Source of the DNA: Candidatus Paenalcaligenes intestinipullorum
GTDB taxonomy: Bacteria > Pseudomonadota > Gammaproteobacteria > Burkholderiales > Burkholderiaceae_B
Assembly (NCBI GenBank): GCA_019120675.1
Contig: DWUQ01000136.1
Span: 1 to 17,410 of the forward strand
DNA: 17,410 nucleotides
Reading direction: 5' to 3'
The notes below the pieces were generated by a model that had not been told where the DNA came from, did not search any database, and saw only the letters and a program-made list of their open reading frames with translations. Positions 1-7,704 of the stretch are shown here, piece after piece (the first letter of the stretch is position 1; each line of letters opens with the position of its first letter). Made by a program: the position numbers and the translations under genes.

Positions 1-1110
1 CAACGATTGGGGGTGGAAACGATTGCAGTGGATCGGTATGCCAACGCTCCTGGCCACCAAGTGGCGCATAGCGCGCACGTGGTCGATATGAATGATGCGA
101 CAGCCCTCAAGTCACTCATTGATGAGCATAAACCTGATTTAATCGTTCCGGAAATTGAAGCCATTGCGACCCAAGTCTTGGCCGATATAGAAAAAAGTAC
201 CGATACACGTATTATTCCTACTGCTCGGGCGACTCAGCTCACTATGGATCGTGAGGGAATTCGTAAACTTGCTGCTGAAACCTTGGGTTTACCGACGAGT
301 CCATATAAGTTTTGTGACACCCTACAAGGGCTGGTAGACGCTGTGAGCGAGATCGGTTATCCGTGCGTCGTCAAGCCGTTAATGAGCAGCTCAGGTAAGG
401 GTCAAAGTAAGGTGAACCAGCCCGAAGACATCGAGCTCGCATGGCAGCACGCTATGGACGCTGGTCGAGTCCGTCAACCGCGTGTCATTGTGGAAGGCTT
501 TGTAGATTTTGATTATGAGATCACGTTATTGACAACGCGGAGCTTGGGCGCAGATCACGTTGTGGTCACTAACTTTTGTGCTCCTATCGGTCATTTGCAG
601 GTGGATGGTGATTATGTTGAAAGCTGGCAACCTCAGCCTATGTCTGAGTTAGCCTTACAGCGCGCACAGGAGATTGCTCTAGCCATCACACAAAATTTAG
701 GAGGCTTGGGCTTGTTTGGCGTCGAACTCTTTGTAAAAGGGGATGATGTTTGGTTTAGCGAAGTCAGCCCACGTCCACACGATACTGGTATGGTCACCAT
801 GATGAGCCAGTGGCAATCGGAATTTGAATTGCATGCGCGCGCTATTTTGGGGCTGCCTATCGATACCAGTTTGCGAAACCCAGCGGCCAGCGCTGTTATT
901 TATGGTGGCATCGATGCTCAGCATGTAGAGTTTCAAGGTGTAGCCGAAGCGTTAGCCACGCCTGGCACCGATGTACGACTTTTTGGCAAACCGGAAAGCT
1001 TTGCCACACGCCGGATGGGTGTTGCGTTAGCTCGCGGCGAGACCATAGAGCAAGCACGAGAATTAGCTGCGAAAACAGCCAACCAGATTAAGGTGGTGAA
1101 ACCTGAGTAA
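1..1110 (+). CDS. purT: Formate-dependent phosphoribosylglycinamide formyltransferase (GAR transformylase 2), 5' end outside window
   Basis: PurT makes formyl-GAR from formate, ATP and glycinamide ribonucleotide, the folate-independent version of the third step of de novo purine synthesis in the cytoplasm. The frame is open from base 1 (Q-R-L-G-V-E, then AVDRYANAPGHQVAH) and ends with TAA. About 30 N-terminal residues, including the start of the first Rossmann-like region, are missing compared with the roughly 392-residue E. coli enzyme. Visible family hallmarks are VPEIEAIAT, the ATP-grasp stretch KPLMSSSGKGQS, the ligand-binding segment VEGFVDFDYEITLLT, GDYVESWQPQPMS, and the strongly conserved FSEVSPRPHDTGMVT. 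An ATG or TTG start inside the window would cut the conserved fold, so the true start lies upstream. The gene stands alone before a two-way terminator. Identification is secure. Confidence 0.96.
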   Translation, partial: QRLGVETIAVDRYANAPGHQVAHSAHVVDMNDATALKSLIDEHKPDLIVPEIEAIATQVLADIEKSTDTRIIPTARATQLTMDREGIRKLAAETLGLPTSPYKFCDTLQGLVDAVSEIGYPCVVKPLMSSSGKGQSKVNQPEDIELAWQHAMDAGRVRQPRVIVEGFVDFDYEITLLTTRSLGADHVVVTNFCAPIGHLQVDGDYVESWQPQPMSELALQRAQEIALAITQNLGGLGLFGVELFVKGDDVWFSEVSPRPHDTGMVTMMSQWQSEFELHARAILGLPIDTSLRNPAASAVIYGGIDAQHVEFQGVAEALATPGTDVRLFGKPESFATRRMGVALARGETIEQARELAAKTANQIKVVKPE

Positions 1111-1158
1111 AGGGGCTTAATTGTTTAGAGTGTTCAGTCTAAGCACGACGAGTGAAGT

Positions 1159-1195
1159 AAAAGGCCAACGCGCTGAAAATGTACGTTGGCCTTTT
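1159..1195. terminator. Bidirectional hairpin terminator between purT and the convergent recombinase gene
   Basis: A perfect 12-bp stem (AAAAGGCCAACG at 1159-1170 with CGTTGGCCTTTT at 1184-1195) closes a 13-base loop. On the plus strand it ends in a run of five T, and on the minus strand in four T. It lies about 50 bases after the purT stop and about 60 bases beyond the stop of the convergent gene, so it can end both transcripts without a protein factor. Confidence 0.9.
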
Positions 1196-1246
1196 TATCG
1201 TATTCGTCTACGAGAATCAAAATAAGAGAAACAATATCCGACTTTA

Positions 1247-1262
1247 CATAATATATATTATG
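1247..1262. repeat. 16-bp perfect AT palindrome over the recombinase stop codon
   Basis: The sequence CATAATATATATTATG equals its own reverse complement. It covers the TAA of the recombinase-like gene at 1258-1260 and the last bases of its coding sequence. The adjoining TTTACATA (1243-1250) recurs in inverted orientation at 2404-2411, on the other side of the gene. It could be a protein-binding site or simply AT-rich chance. Confidence 0.5.
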
Positions 1263-2361
1263 CGATGTTTGGTTTATCCTGGTCCTCCAGTTTTTCGAGT
1301 GCATGAGAAGCTTTGAAATGCTGCCATTCTTGGGCAAGCTTAAACGCACCCGCTGCATGACTCACATAACCCATTTCTGCATTCAGTGCATCTAAGGTCG
1401 CACCGTCTTCGAGGCGTAAGGCGCCGTACGTATTGCGCAGTCGTTGTGCAGTAAGACCTTTGAAGCCATGCTCCAACCCCCATGCTTGGACGATACGCGC
1501 CAAGGTTGCCGGATTCATCACGGACTTTTGTCCCGATTTGATAATGCGCCGTGATGGAAACAGGACTGTAGTGTCGAAACGCACCGATAACCAAAGCTGT
1601 AGCCAGTCTATAGCCCAGTCCATGAGCCGCACATGACGATGCTGACCCTGTTGGTCGTGAATGTAGGCTTGAATAATAGATTCGTTGGGTGTAGTGCGAT
1701 TCACGTCGTGCTGCACCTTGGGATCAAAGTCAATCAAACAGCCACAATCGATCAGCACGGTATTCGTATCAAATTGAATGGCTTCAGGTCGTAAAGACAA
1801 TAACTCCAATACTTTCAAGCCACTACCTAACGCTAGCGCGACTAAGGTGTGGTCACGGATAAGTTTCCAAACATTCGGTGTCAGACCAAGCTTTTGGCTT
1901 TCTTGTTGGGCAATCGTAAAACTAGCATTCAGCTGTTGGATTAGTGCCGAGCTTTGTTCGATGCTTAGAAACTGTTTACTTCGATTGCTCTGGCCGCTAC
2001 GCCAATCCTCCGCATGAATATCCTGGAGTCCTTTACTTTGTAAAGGATTAGCGAGGTTTTTGTAGTTCGATTGTACCGCCTCAAATCCGCGTTTAATGAC
2101 CAGCTGATAGCGTTCGCGTTGTTGACGATTAATATCTTTTAAGCCACTAAAAAACGCATGAATATCTTGATCTCGGACTTTCGGTATGGTCAGATGCACT
2201 TCGATTAACCAGCCTAAAAAGCGCAACCACAGGGTTTGGTAGTTGCGTATCGTGCTGTCACGCACAGAGGGAAGCTCGGCCAATAAATACCGATCAAAAA
2301 TCAATACAGGATCAATGCCCTGCTGGGCAAAGTGCTCTTTGATCTGATTACTTTTATCCAT
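1258..2361 (-). CDS. Tyrosine-recombinase-fold (phage integrase family) protein with degenerate active site
   Basis: This 367-residue protein has the layout of a tyrosine site-specific recombinase: an N-terminal helical core-binding (SAM-like) region at about residues 15-105 and a C-terminal catalytic-type domain at about 165-350. By comparison with XerC/XerD, the box I segment reads GSGLKVLELLSL, with K183 where the first catalytic arginine should be. Box II reads AQRLRNTYG, with Q306 in place of histidine and R309 kept. The box III Gly-His is GY (Y332), and the expected nucleophilic tyrosine position falls on F340 or K341. The usual beta-hairpin lysine also seems absent (QGQHRHVRL). It may therefore bind DNA without cutting it. 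The ATG at 2361 has no clear Shine-Dalgarno sequence. The gene stands alone between purT and the liv operon, with no excisionase, cargo or phage gene. Fold assignment is firm; loss of catalysis is inferred from an alignment by eye. Confidence 0.8.
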   Translation of the reverse strand: MDKSNQIKEHFAQQGIDPVLIFDRYLLAELPSVRDSTIRNYQTLWLRFLGWLIEVHLTIPKVRDQDIHAFFSGLKDINRQQRERYQLVIKRGFEAVQSNYKNLANPLQSKGLQDIHAEDWRSGQSNRSKQFLSIEQSSALIQQLNASFTIAQQESQKLGLTPNVWKLIRDHTLVALALGSGLKVLELLSLRPEAIQFDTNTVLIDCGCLIDFDPKVQHDVNRTTPNESIIQAYIHDQQGQHRHVRLMDWAIDWLQLWLSVRFDTTVLFPSRRIIKSGQKSVMNPATLARIVQAWGLEHGFKGLTAQRLRNTYGALRLEDGATLDALNAEMGYVSHAAGAFKLAQEWQHFKASHALEKLEDQDKPNIA

Positions 2362-2397
2362 TTTGGTTTTAATAATTTTATTTCCGTTAGTTGCGTT

Positions 2398-2403
2398 ATT
2401 ATA
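2398..2403 (-). promoter_or_regulatory. Candidate -10 element of the recombinase-like gene
   Basis: Read on the minus strand this is a perfect TATAAT, about 36 bases before the ATG at 2361. No good -35 hexamer sits 16-18 bases upstream; that place is taken by one arm of an inverted repeat (2416-2423). The promoter may be weak, factor-dependent or not real. Confidence 0.4.
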
Positions 2404-2415
2404 TATGTAAATTGA

Positions 2416-2452
2416 CGATGAGGTGGTCTTATTTTTATCTATACCTTCATCG
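2416..2452. repeat. Interrupted inverted repeat over the -35 region of the recombinase-like gene
   Basis: CGATGAGG (2416-2423) and CCTTCATCG (2444-2452) are complementary apart from one unpaired base, with a 20-base AT-rich spacer. The inner arm lies where the -35 box of the TATAAT at 2398-2403 would be, as expected for an operator or a locally extruded hairpin. The nearby tandem pair TACGAACT at 2483-2490 and 2492-2499 is a second small repeat in the same gap. The remainder of 2362-2549 holds no gene that I can see. Confidence 0.35.
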
Positions 2453-2549
2453 CCCGGTGGTTAAATTAGCCGCTACAAGCTGTACGAACTTTACGAACTA
2501 GCTATGTTTGCCTCAGCCTAACCGTTACATGAGGCATCGCTTTGAGAAC

Positions 2550-3251
2550 TTACACCCCTAAATAGGCCTTTCGCACCTCAGGGTTGCCCAATAGGTTTTT
2601 ACCACTGTCCTCGAGCACAACACGTCCTGTTTCGATCACATAGCCTCGATCCGCCACTTGTAAGGCTTGGTTGGCGTTTTGCTCGACTAGAAAAATCGTC
2701 ACGCCCTCTTCCCGAACGGTTTGAATAATCTCAAAAATCTGCGCAATGATTAAAGGCGCTAAACCTAAGGTAGGCTCATCCAAAAGCAACAAACGAGGTT
2801 TACTCATTAACGCACGCCCAATGGCCAGCATTTGTTGCTCACCACCCGACATGGTGCCTGCTCGCTGAAAGGCACGTTCACGTAATCGTGGAAAGAGCTC
2901 ATACACATGCTCCTCCCCTTCTTGCATGGCATGATGATTCTGAAAAAAACCACCCATTTTTAGGTTTTCAGAAACAGTCAGATCTGGAAAGACGCGTCGT
3001 CCTTCGGGAGATATCGCAATACCGCGCTGCATAATGGTGTGTGTGGGCAGTTGGCTGATGTCTTCGCCCTCAAAGGTGATGCAGCCACTGCGTAGACGCG
3101 GCGAGCCGCAGACCGTCATAAGCATGGTGGTTTTACCGGCACCGTTTGCACCAATTAAGGTAACGATTTCTCCAGCATTCACCTCTACCGAGACGGAATC
3201 CAAGGCCTGAATGGCGCCATAATAGGTGCTGACCTGTTCAAGTTTTAGCAT
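2550..3251 (-). CDS. livF: Branched-chain amino acid ABC transporter, ATP-binding protein LivF
   Basis: LivF is one of the two cytoplasmic ATPases that drive uptake of leucine, isoleucine and valine through the LivH-LivM channel. At 233 residues it is the normal family length. It shows Walker A GANGAGKT at 34-41, the LivF-typical ISPEGRRVFPDLTVSENL around 80-97, ABC signature MSGGEQQ at 134-140, Walker B LLLLDEP at 154-160, and the H-loop region FLVEQNA. It lies two bases after the livG stop, and GGTGAAG at the end of livG serves as its ribosome site. It is the last gene of livHMGF; no clear factor-independent terminator follows, since the stem at 2510-2535 lacks a T run. LivF and LivG are easily told apart here by length and by the absence of the long LivG insert. 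Confidence 0.95.
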   Translation of the reverse strand: MLKLEQVSTYYGAIQALDSVSVEVNAGEIVTLIGANGAGKTTMLMTVCGSPRLRSGCITFEGEDISQLPTHTIMQRGIAISPEGRRVFPDLTVSENLKMGGFFQNHHAMQEGEEHVYELFPRLRERAFQRAGTMSGGEQQMLAIGRALMSKPRLLLLDEPTLGLAPLIIAQIFEIIQTVREEGVTIFLVEQNANQALQVADRGYVIETGRVVLEDSGKNLLGNPEVRKAYLGV

Positions 3252-3253
3252 CT

Positions 3254-4027
3254 TTATTCTTCACCTAGATACGCTTTAATGACGGCTGGGTCTTGTTGTA
3301 CCGCTTCAGGCAAGCCGAGCGCAATGGGTTTGCCGTATTCCATGACTAATACTCGATCAGAAATTCCCATCACGAGCGACATATCGTGCTCAATCAGAAG
3401 TACGGATACATTCAGCTCATGACGTAATTGATCAATTAATTGCTGTAAGTCACGTTTTTCTTGGGGATTCAGGCCCGCTGCAGGCTCATCCAGCAGTAAA
3501 ATTTTGGGCTGTGTAATCATGCAGCGGGCGATTTCTAAGCGGCGTTGCAAGCCATAGGCTAAGTTACCCGCTTCGCGGTTGGCGTACTCTCGTAAGTCCA
3601 AATAGTCCAACCAATGCGCTGCACGGTCTAACGCTTCCGCTTCGGAACGACGATAAGCTGGCGTTTTAAATAAACCCGCAAACAGATTAGTATTGATACG
3701 CGTATGTTGGGCGACCAGCAGGTTTTCGAGTACCGTTAAACGCTTAAATAAACGCACATTTTGAAAGGTACGAACCAAACCACGTTGCGCCACTTGGTGG
3801 CTCGATAAACGATGGATGGCCTCATTCCCTAAATGGATGCTGCCTCCGGTCGGACTATAAAACCCACTTATACAATTAAAAACGGTAGTTTTGCCTGCGC
3901 CGTTGGGGCCGATGATGGCAAACACCTCGTTAGTTTGTAGTGCAAAGCTGATGCCATCGACTGCGGTTAAGCCTCCGAAGCGCATATTTAACGCCTCAAC
4001 GCGTAGTACAGATTGAGCTGGACTCAT
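3254..4027 (-). CDS. livG: Branched-chain amino acid ABC transporter, ATP-binding protein LivG
   Basis: LivG is the second ATPase of the importer and pairs with LivF under the LivHM channel. Its 257 residues include Walker A GPNGAGKT at 40-47, Q-loop RTFQNVRLF around 86-94, the longer helical insert characteristic of LivG (about 105-140), a variant ABC signature LAYGLQRRLEIAR at 156-168, as is normal for LivG, Walker B LLLDEPAAGLNP at 177-188, and H-loop LLIEHDM. The start overlaps the livM stop in an ATGA arrangement, with TGGAG eight bases upstream, so translation is probably coupled. The family also contains ATPases for urea or other amide importers, but the link to livH, livM and a LivJ-type binding protein favours branched-chain amino acids. 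Confidence 0.94.
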   Translation of the reverse strand: MSPAQSVLRVEALNMRFGGLTAVDGISFALQTNEVFAIIGPNGAGKTTVFNCISGFYSPTGGSIHLGNEAIHRLSSHQVAQRGLVRTFQNVRLFKRLTVLENLLVAQHTRINTNLFAGLFKTPAYRRSEAEALDRAAHWLDYLDLREYANREAGNLAYGLQRRLEIARCMITQPKILLLDEPAAGLNPQEKRDLQQLIDQLRHELNVSVLLIEHDMSLVMGISDRVLVMEYGKPIALGLPEAVQQDPAVIKAYLGEE

Positions 4028-5259
4028 GATTGCAGCTCCACGTGAGGACGTTTAACGGGCACTAGACCTTGTGGTCGCCAGATCATCATTAAGACCATCG
4101 CCAAACCAAATAACAACATACGGTATTCGGCAAACTCACGCGCCAACTCAGGCAACACAGTAAGTAAAATTGCCCCTAGAATAACGCCCAGCTGTGAGCC
4201 CATACCGCCCAATACCACTATCGATAAAATTAAAGCTGACTCCACAAAAGCAAAGGATTGTGGATTGACCATGCCTTGACGGGCTGCAAAAAATGCCCCT
4301 CCAAAGCCGGCAAATACTGCGCCAATGGTAAAGGCGGATAATTTAATACCCGTCGGGTTTAAACCCAAAGAACGGCAGGCAATTTCATCTTCACGTAAGG
4401 CCTCCCAAGCTCGACCCACTGGCATACGCAACAAACGGTTGGACACAAATAAGGTAATTAGAGCCAAAGCAAGCGCTAAGATATACAAATAGATAATGAC
4501 GTCTTGGGAGTTGAAGCTCCACCCCATTAGGTCATGAAAGGTGGTTTCCCCTTCGGGCGCACGACGCGACATGGCATAACCAAAGACAGTCGGTTTAGGA
4601 ATACCTGAAATACCATCTGGCCCACCGGTGTAGGTGTGCAAGTTGGTCACCAGCAAGCGGATAATTTCACCAAAGCCTAGCGTAACAATGGCTAAATAAT
4701 CCCCTCGTAACCGCAATACTGGAAAGCCCAGCAAATAGCCAAATACTCCAGCCGCTAAGCCCGCACACGGTAAGGCCCACCAAAAACCAATACCCAACCA
4801 GTGAAACATCATGGCGTAGGTGTAGGCACCGATCGCGTAAAACCCAACAAAGCCCAAATCCAGCAAGCCAGCATAGCCCACTACGATGTTTAAGCCTAAG
4901 CCTAACATCACATAGATCAACACCAAGGTAGCGATATCCGTTTCGGCACGTCCTGCAAACAACGGCCAAATCATAGCGACACCAATCAGCACGAACGTAA
5001 AAATACGACGTGGGGTGTCACTAAGCGGTGGTAAGGTAAATAAAGGCTTGCCCCCGTCACGACGACGAAAGTGGCTAAATAACCAAGGTTTGATCAACTG
5101 GGCCACAAACACTAAGGCCATGCTTTTGAAAATAAACGCCCAATTGACCTCGACAGGGGCGTTGATGCCTCCACGCGTAATAGGCACTCCAAAAACAGGA
5201 GCCACGACCACACCCGTGACCAGTGCTGCAAATATAGCGGTACGAAGATTAGCCCACAT
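4024..5259 (-). CDS. livM: Branched-chain amino acid ABC transporter, permease LivM
   Basis: LivM is an inner-membrane permease that forms the translocation channel with LivH. The 411-residue protein has the extended N-terminal part seen in enterobacterial-type LivM (about residues 1-105, with two or three membrane segments and a basic RRRDGGKP loop). It then shows the family core VGYAGLLDLGFVGFYAIGAY at 127-146 and the cytoplasmic coupling loop GRAWEALREDEIACRSLGLN at 282-301, which contacts the ATPases. About ten hydrophobic segments are visible. Its ATG overlaps the livH stop as TAATG, with GGAG eight bases before it, and its own stop overlaps livG, so the genes are translationally linked. 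Its close companion is LivH. Confidence 0.95.
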   Translation of the reverse strand: MWANLRTAIFAALVTGVVVAPVFGVPITRGGINAPVEVNWAFIFKSMALVFVAQLIKPWLFSHFRRRDGGKPLFTLPPLSDTPRRIFTFVLIGVAMIWPLFAGRAETDIATLVLIYVMLGLGLNIVVGYAGLLDLGFVGFYAIGAYTYAMMFHWLGIGFWWALPCAGLAAGVFGYLLGFPVLRLRGDYLAIVTLGFGEIIRLLVTNLHTYTGGPDGISGIPKPTVFGYAMSRRAPEGETTFHDLMGWSFNSQDVIIYLYILALALALITLFVSNRLLRMPVGRAWEALREDEIACRSLGLNPTGIKLSAFTIGAVFAGFGGAFFAARQGMVNPQSFAFVESALILSIVVLGGMGSQLGVILGAILLTVLPELAREFAEYRMLLFGLAMVLMMIWRPQGLVPVKRPHVELQS

Positions 5260-6179
5260 TAAACTTTCTCCACCTCTGGTTTGCCCAACAACCCAGAAGG
5301 TCGGAACAGTAGAATCAGCACTAAAATACTAAAGGCGACGATGTCTTTGTATTGCGAGGACCAGTACGCCGCCGAAAAGTTTTCAATAAGCCCAATCAAC
5401 ACGCCCCCCAGCATGGCTCCAGGGATGCTGCCGATGCCGCCTAGTACCGCAGCGGTAAAGGCTTTGATGCCCACATCAAACCCAATATAGGGATTAAGCT
5501 TGCCGGTCGTCAGCGAGATCAACACCCCACCCACTGCGGCGAGCATAGCGCCAATCACAAAGGTAAATGAAATAACCTTGTTGGTGTCAATACCGAGTAG
5601 GTTGGCCATGCCTAGGTCTTGGGAACAGGCGCGTGAAGCGCGTCCCATACGCGAGTATTTGATGTAAAGGCTGAGTGCAATCATCAATACTACAGTGACG
5701 ACAATCACAAAGATACGCGCATAGGTGGCGGTAAAGGTAAAGTTCTCAAAAGGAATGCGTAAGGAGCCTGTAATTAAAGACGGCACCGCCATATCCCGGC
5801 CGCCCTGCCCGATGAGCACCCAATTTTGCAAGAAAATAGACATACCAATAGCCGAGATCAGGGGCACCAATCGTGGACTGCCACGTAGGGGAGCGTAAGC
5901 CATTTTCTCGACCGCATAGCCATAGGCCGCATTCACGATCACGGCAAACACGAGCATAAACAGCAACAGCCAATAAATCGGCAAGCTGCTCGTGCCGACG
6001 ATCGTCAACGCGACCAAGCCCGCGTACGCACCGATCATATAAATTTCGCCATGGGCGAAGTTAATCATGCCTATGATGCCGTACACCATGGTGTAGCCAA
6101 TCGCTATCAGAGCGTAGATCGCGCCCAACGACAAACCGTTAAAGGTTTGTTGGAGGAACTGAGGTAAAAATTCGGACAT
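5259..6179 (-). CDS. livH: Branched-chain amino acid ABC transporter, permease LivH
   Basis: LivH is the first gene of livHMGF and the partner permease of LivM. Its 306 residues match the usual length (about 308 in E. coli). Visible are FNGLSLGAIYALIAIGYTMVYG near the N terminus, the family motif GMINFAHGEIYMIGAY at 37-52, and the ATPase-contact loop GRASRACSQDLGMANLLGID at 179-198. Several hydrophobic helices end in LLFRPSGLLGKPEVEKV. No strong Shine-Dalgarno sequence precedes the ATG. A TGG-TATGAT extended -10 lies 36 to 44 bases upstream. No binding-protein gene adjoins this operon; livJ lies about 6 kb away on the same strand. Confidence 0.95.
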   Translation of the reverse strand: MSEFLPQFLQQTFNGLSLGAIYALIAIGYTMVYGIIGMINFAHGEIYMIGAYAGLVALTIVGTSSLPIYWLLLFMLVFAVIVNAAYGYAVEKMAYAPLRGSPRLVPLISAIGMSIFLQNWVLIGQGGRDMAVPSLITGSLRIPFENFTFTATYARIFVIVVTVVLMIALSLYIKYSRMGRASRACSQDLGMANLLGIDTNKVISFTFVIGAMLAAVGGVLISLTTGKLNPYIGFDVGIKAFTAAVLGGIGSIPGAMLGGVLIGLIENFSAAYWSSQYKDIVAFSILVLILLFRPSGLLGKPEVEKV

Positions 6180-6214
6180 GGGTGTAGGAATCTAAGTAGC
6201 GGTGGAAAGGCCAA

Positions 6215-6223
6215 ATCATACCA
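6215..6223 (-). promoter_or_regulatory. Candidate extended -10 promoter of livHMGF
   Basis: On the minus strand the bases read TGGTATGAT, a TGn extension followed by a near-consensus -10, with its start point expected about 30 bases before livH. No -35 of quality is seen, which is acceptable for an extended -10 promoter. The rest of the 125-base gap (6180-6304) contains a loose TTTGTT/AACAAA dyad without a T run, so livHMGF may also receive read-through from proC-yhhQ. Confidence 0.4.
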
Positions 6224-6304
6224 GCCTGAACAGACCGAGCTTTGTTTTAGACCAACTGCAACAAAATAATGCTCGCCATTGTAAAACGAAGCCGCTGTAA
6301 CTGA

Positions 6305-6868
6305 CTAGAGATCTGAAGCTGGCTTAGCCAAATTCCACATAAAAGCGCGAAATGGGGCCAACATCACCAAGTTTAGAGCGAGCTTGACACCGAGGTCACC
6401 CATAAAAAGCTTGAACCACGACACTTCGGCATGGCCATAAAAGGCGATAAGGAAAAAGATAAAGGTATCTAAGGTGGCCGCTAGAATACCCGCGATCAAA
6501 GGTGCCTTCCACCAGCTGGCCGCACGCAAACGATCAAAGACTTGGATATCTAACAATTGTGAACTGAGATAAGCAAAGCCGGAGGCCAAAGCAATCCGTG
6601 GGCTGGCCACATAGAAAGAAATGGCCAACGCCGCGACAAAACCCGCCAACGCGACTTTGCGTGCCATCGCTGGCCCGTAGCGTCGATTTAACAAATCCGA
6701 CACTAAAAAAGCAATCGGATAAGTTAAGGCTCCATAGGTGAGCCACGGATTGATGGGAAACTGCACCAACACATTAGACGCCACCACAATGGCGATCATG
6801 ATCGCAATCGCCACCACATAAGCGATGGGACTAATGGTCACAAAAGACGAGCGAACAGAAGTAGACAT
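6305..6868 (-). CDS. yhhQ: VUT/YhhQ family transporter, probable queuosine precursor importer
   Basis: This 187-residue inner-membrane protein has about six hydrophobic segments and the hallmarks of the VUT (YhhQ, COG1738) family: YPIAFLVSDLLNRRYG at 50-65, SSQLLDIQVFDRLR at 102-115, and LDTFIFFLIAF at 133-143. Family members such as E. coli YhhQ import queuosine precursors (preQ0/preQ1), which are used to modify the tRNA wobble position. The protein is at the short end for the family (E. coli YhhQ is about 221 residues), but both ends look complete. Its ATG overlaps the proC stop (TAATG), so it is translated from the proC message. The family is sure; the exact substrate is inferred from family members only. 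Confidence 0.85.
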   Translation of the reverse strand: MSTSVRSSFVTISPIAYVVAIAIMIAIVVASNVLVQFPINPWLTYGALTYPIAFLVSDLLNRRYGPAMARKVALAGFVAALAISFYVASPRIALASGFAYLSSQLLDIQVFDRLRAASWWKAPLIAGILAATLDTFIFFLIAFYGHAEVSWFKLFMGDLGVKLALNLVMLAPFRAFMWNLAKPASDL

Positions 6869-7704
6869 TAGGCAAACTCTTTAGCTAAATCGGCAGCGCG
6901 GCCTTTGGCGGCACGCATGGCTGCTTGAACCGTTTCGGTAAAGTGGTGATCTTGGAACACATCTAAAGCCGCCGCGGTGGTACCTCCTTGAGAGGTGACT
7001 CGTTGACGTAAGGTTTCAGGGCTTTCTGGCGATAAGGCCGCCAGTTGGGTCGCGCCATTTAAAGTCGCTAAGGCAAGCTTGCGACTGTGCTCAGGACTAA
7101 GCCCTAATTCTACGCCTCCTTGAATGAGCGCTTCTAAAAATAAAAACACATAGGCAGGTCCACTGCCCGATAACGCAGTGACCGCATCCAGCTCGTCATC
7201 GCTGTTGACCCACACCACCTCGCCTACTGTTTTAAGAAGGTGTTGGGCGAGCTTGCGATCGCGCTCGGCCACATCCGCTAAGGCATACAGACCGGTAGCC
7301 CCACAGGCAATAAAGGCAGGCGTATTGGGCATGCAGCGAATGACACGCTCCATAAGCTGGCTATCCGTACCCAGCCAGCGCGCGATATCGGCGGCGGCTA
7401 TGCCTGCAGCCACACTAATCACCACAGTATCCGGTTGTAAATACGGCTTGGCTTGCAAAACCACCTGCTTCATGATTTGCGGCTTAACGGCCAACAGCCA
7501 AATACGATGCTCTGCCAATTCAGGACCGACTTCAGCCGCCACGTTGGTTCCACGCTGTTGCCACGACTCCCGTAATTCATTATTGGGTTCAACCACCAAC
7601 ACATCGTGCGCCGAACAGCGTTTATGGATTAGCCCTTCAGACAAGGCATTTGCCATATTGCCGCCCCCTATGAAGGCCAACGTTACATTATCATGTTCAT
7701 TCAT
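6868..7704 (-). CDS. proC: Pyrroline-5-carboxylate reductase
   Basis: ProC catalyses the NAD(P)H-dependent reduction of 1-pyrroline-5-carboxylate to proline, the last step of proline synthesis, in the cytoplasm. Its 278 residues carry the Rossmann motif FIGGGNMANAL at 11-21, AVKPQ at 72-76, the active-site region RCMPNTPAF at 123-131, and the C-terminal dimer-forming family signature: TALSGSGPAYVFLFLEAL at 166-183 through the conserved VTSQGGTTAAALDVF near 236-250. The ATG follows an AAGAAG tract nine bases away, a weak but usable ribosome site. It is the first gene of a two-gene unit with the overlapping transporter gene and diverges from ugpB across a 164-base gap. Confidence 0.96.
   Translation of the reverse strand: MNEHDNVTLAFIGGGNMANALSEGLIHKRCSAHDVLVVEPNNELRESWQQRGTNVAAEVGPELAEHRIWLLAVKPQIMKQVVLQAKPYLQPDTVVISVAAGIAAADIARWLGTDSQLMERVIRCMPNTPAFIACGATGLYALADVAERDRKLAQHLLKTVGEVVWVNSDDELDAVTALSGSGPAYVFLFLEALIQGGVELGLSPEHSRKLALATLNGATQLAALSPESPETLRQRVTSQGGTTAAALDVFQDHHFTETVQAAMRAAKGRAADLAKEFA

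Noticed and set aside
1258..2361. Integrase of a prophage or genomic island
   Set aside because: There is no tRNA, att-like direct repeat pair, phage gene or cargo on either side, and the active site looks lost. Both neighbours are core metabolic genes.
2510..2535. GCCTCA/TGAGGC stem after livF as a terminator
   Set aside because: Only six base pairs, a 14-base loop, and no T run on the minus strand.
6180..6304. preQ1 riboswitch or other RNA element linked to the queuosine-type transporter
   Set aside because: The transporter start overlaps the proC stop, so it has no leader of its own. The gap after it shows only a weak dyad without a recognisable riboswitch core.
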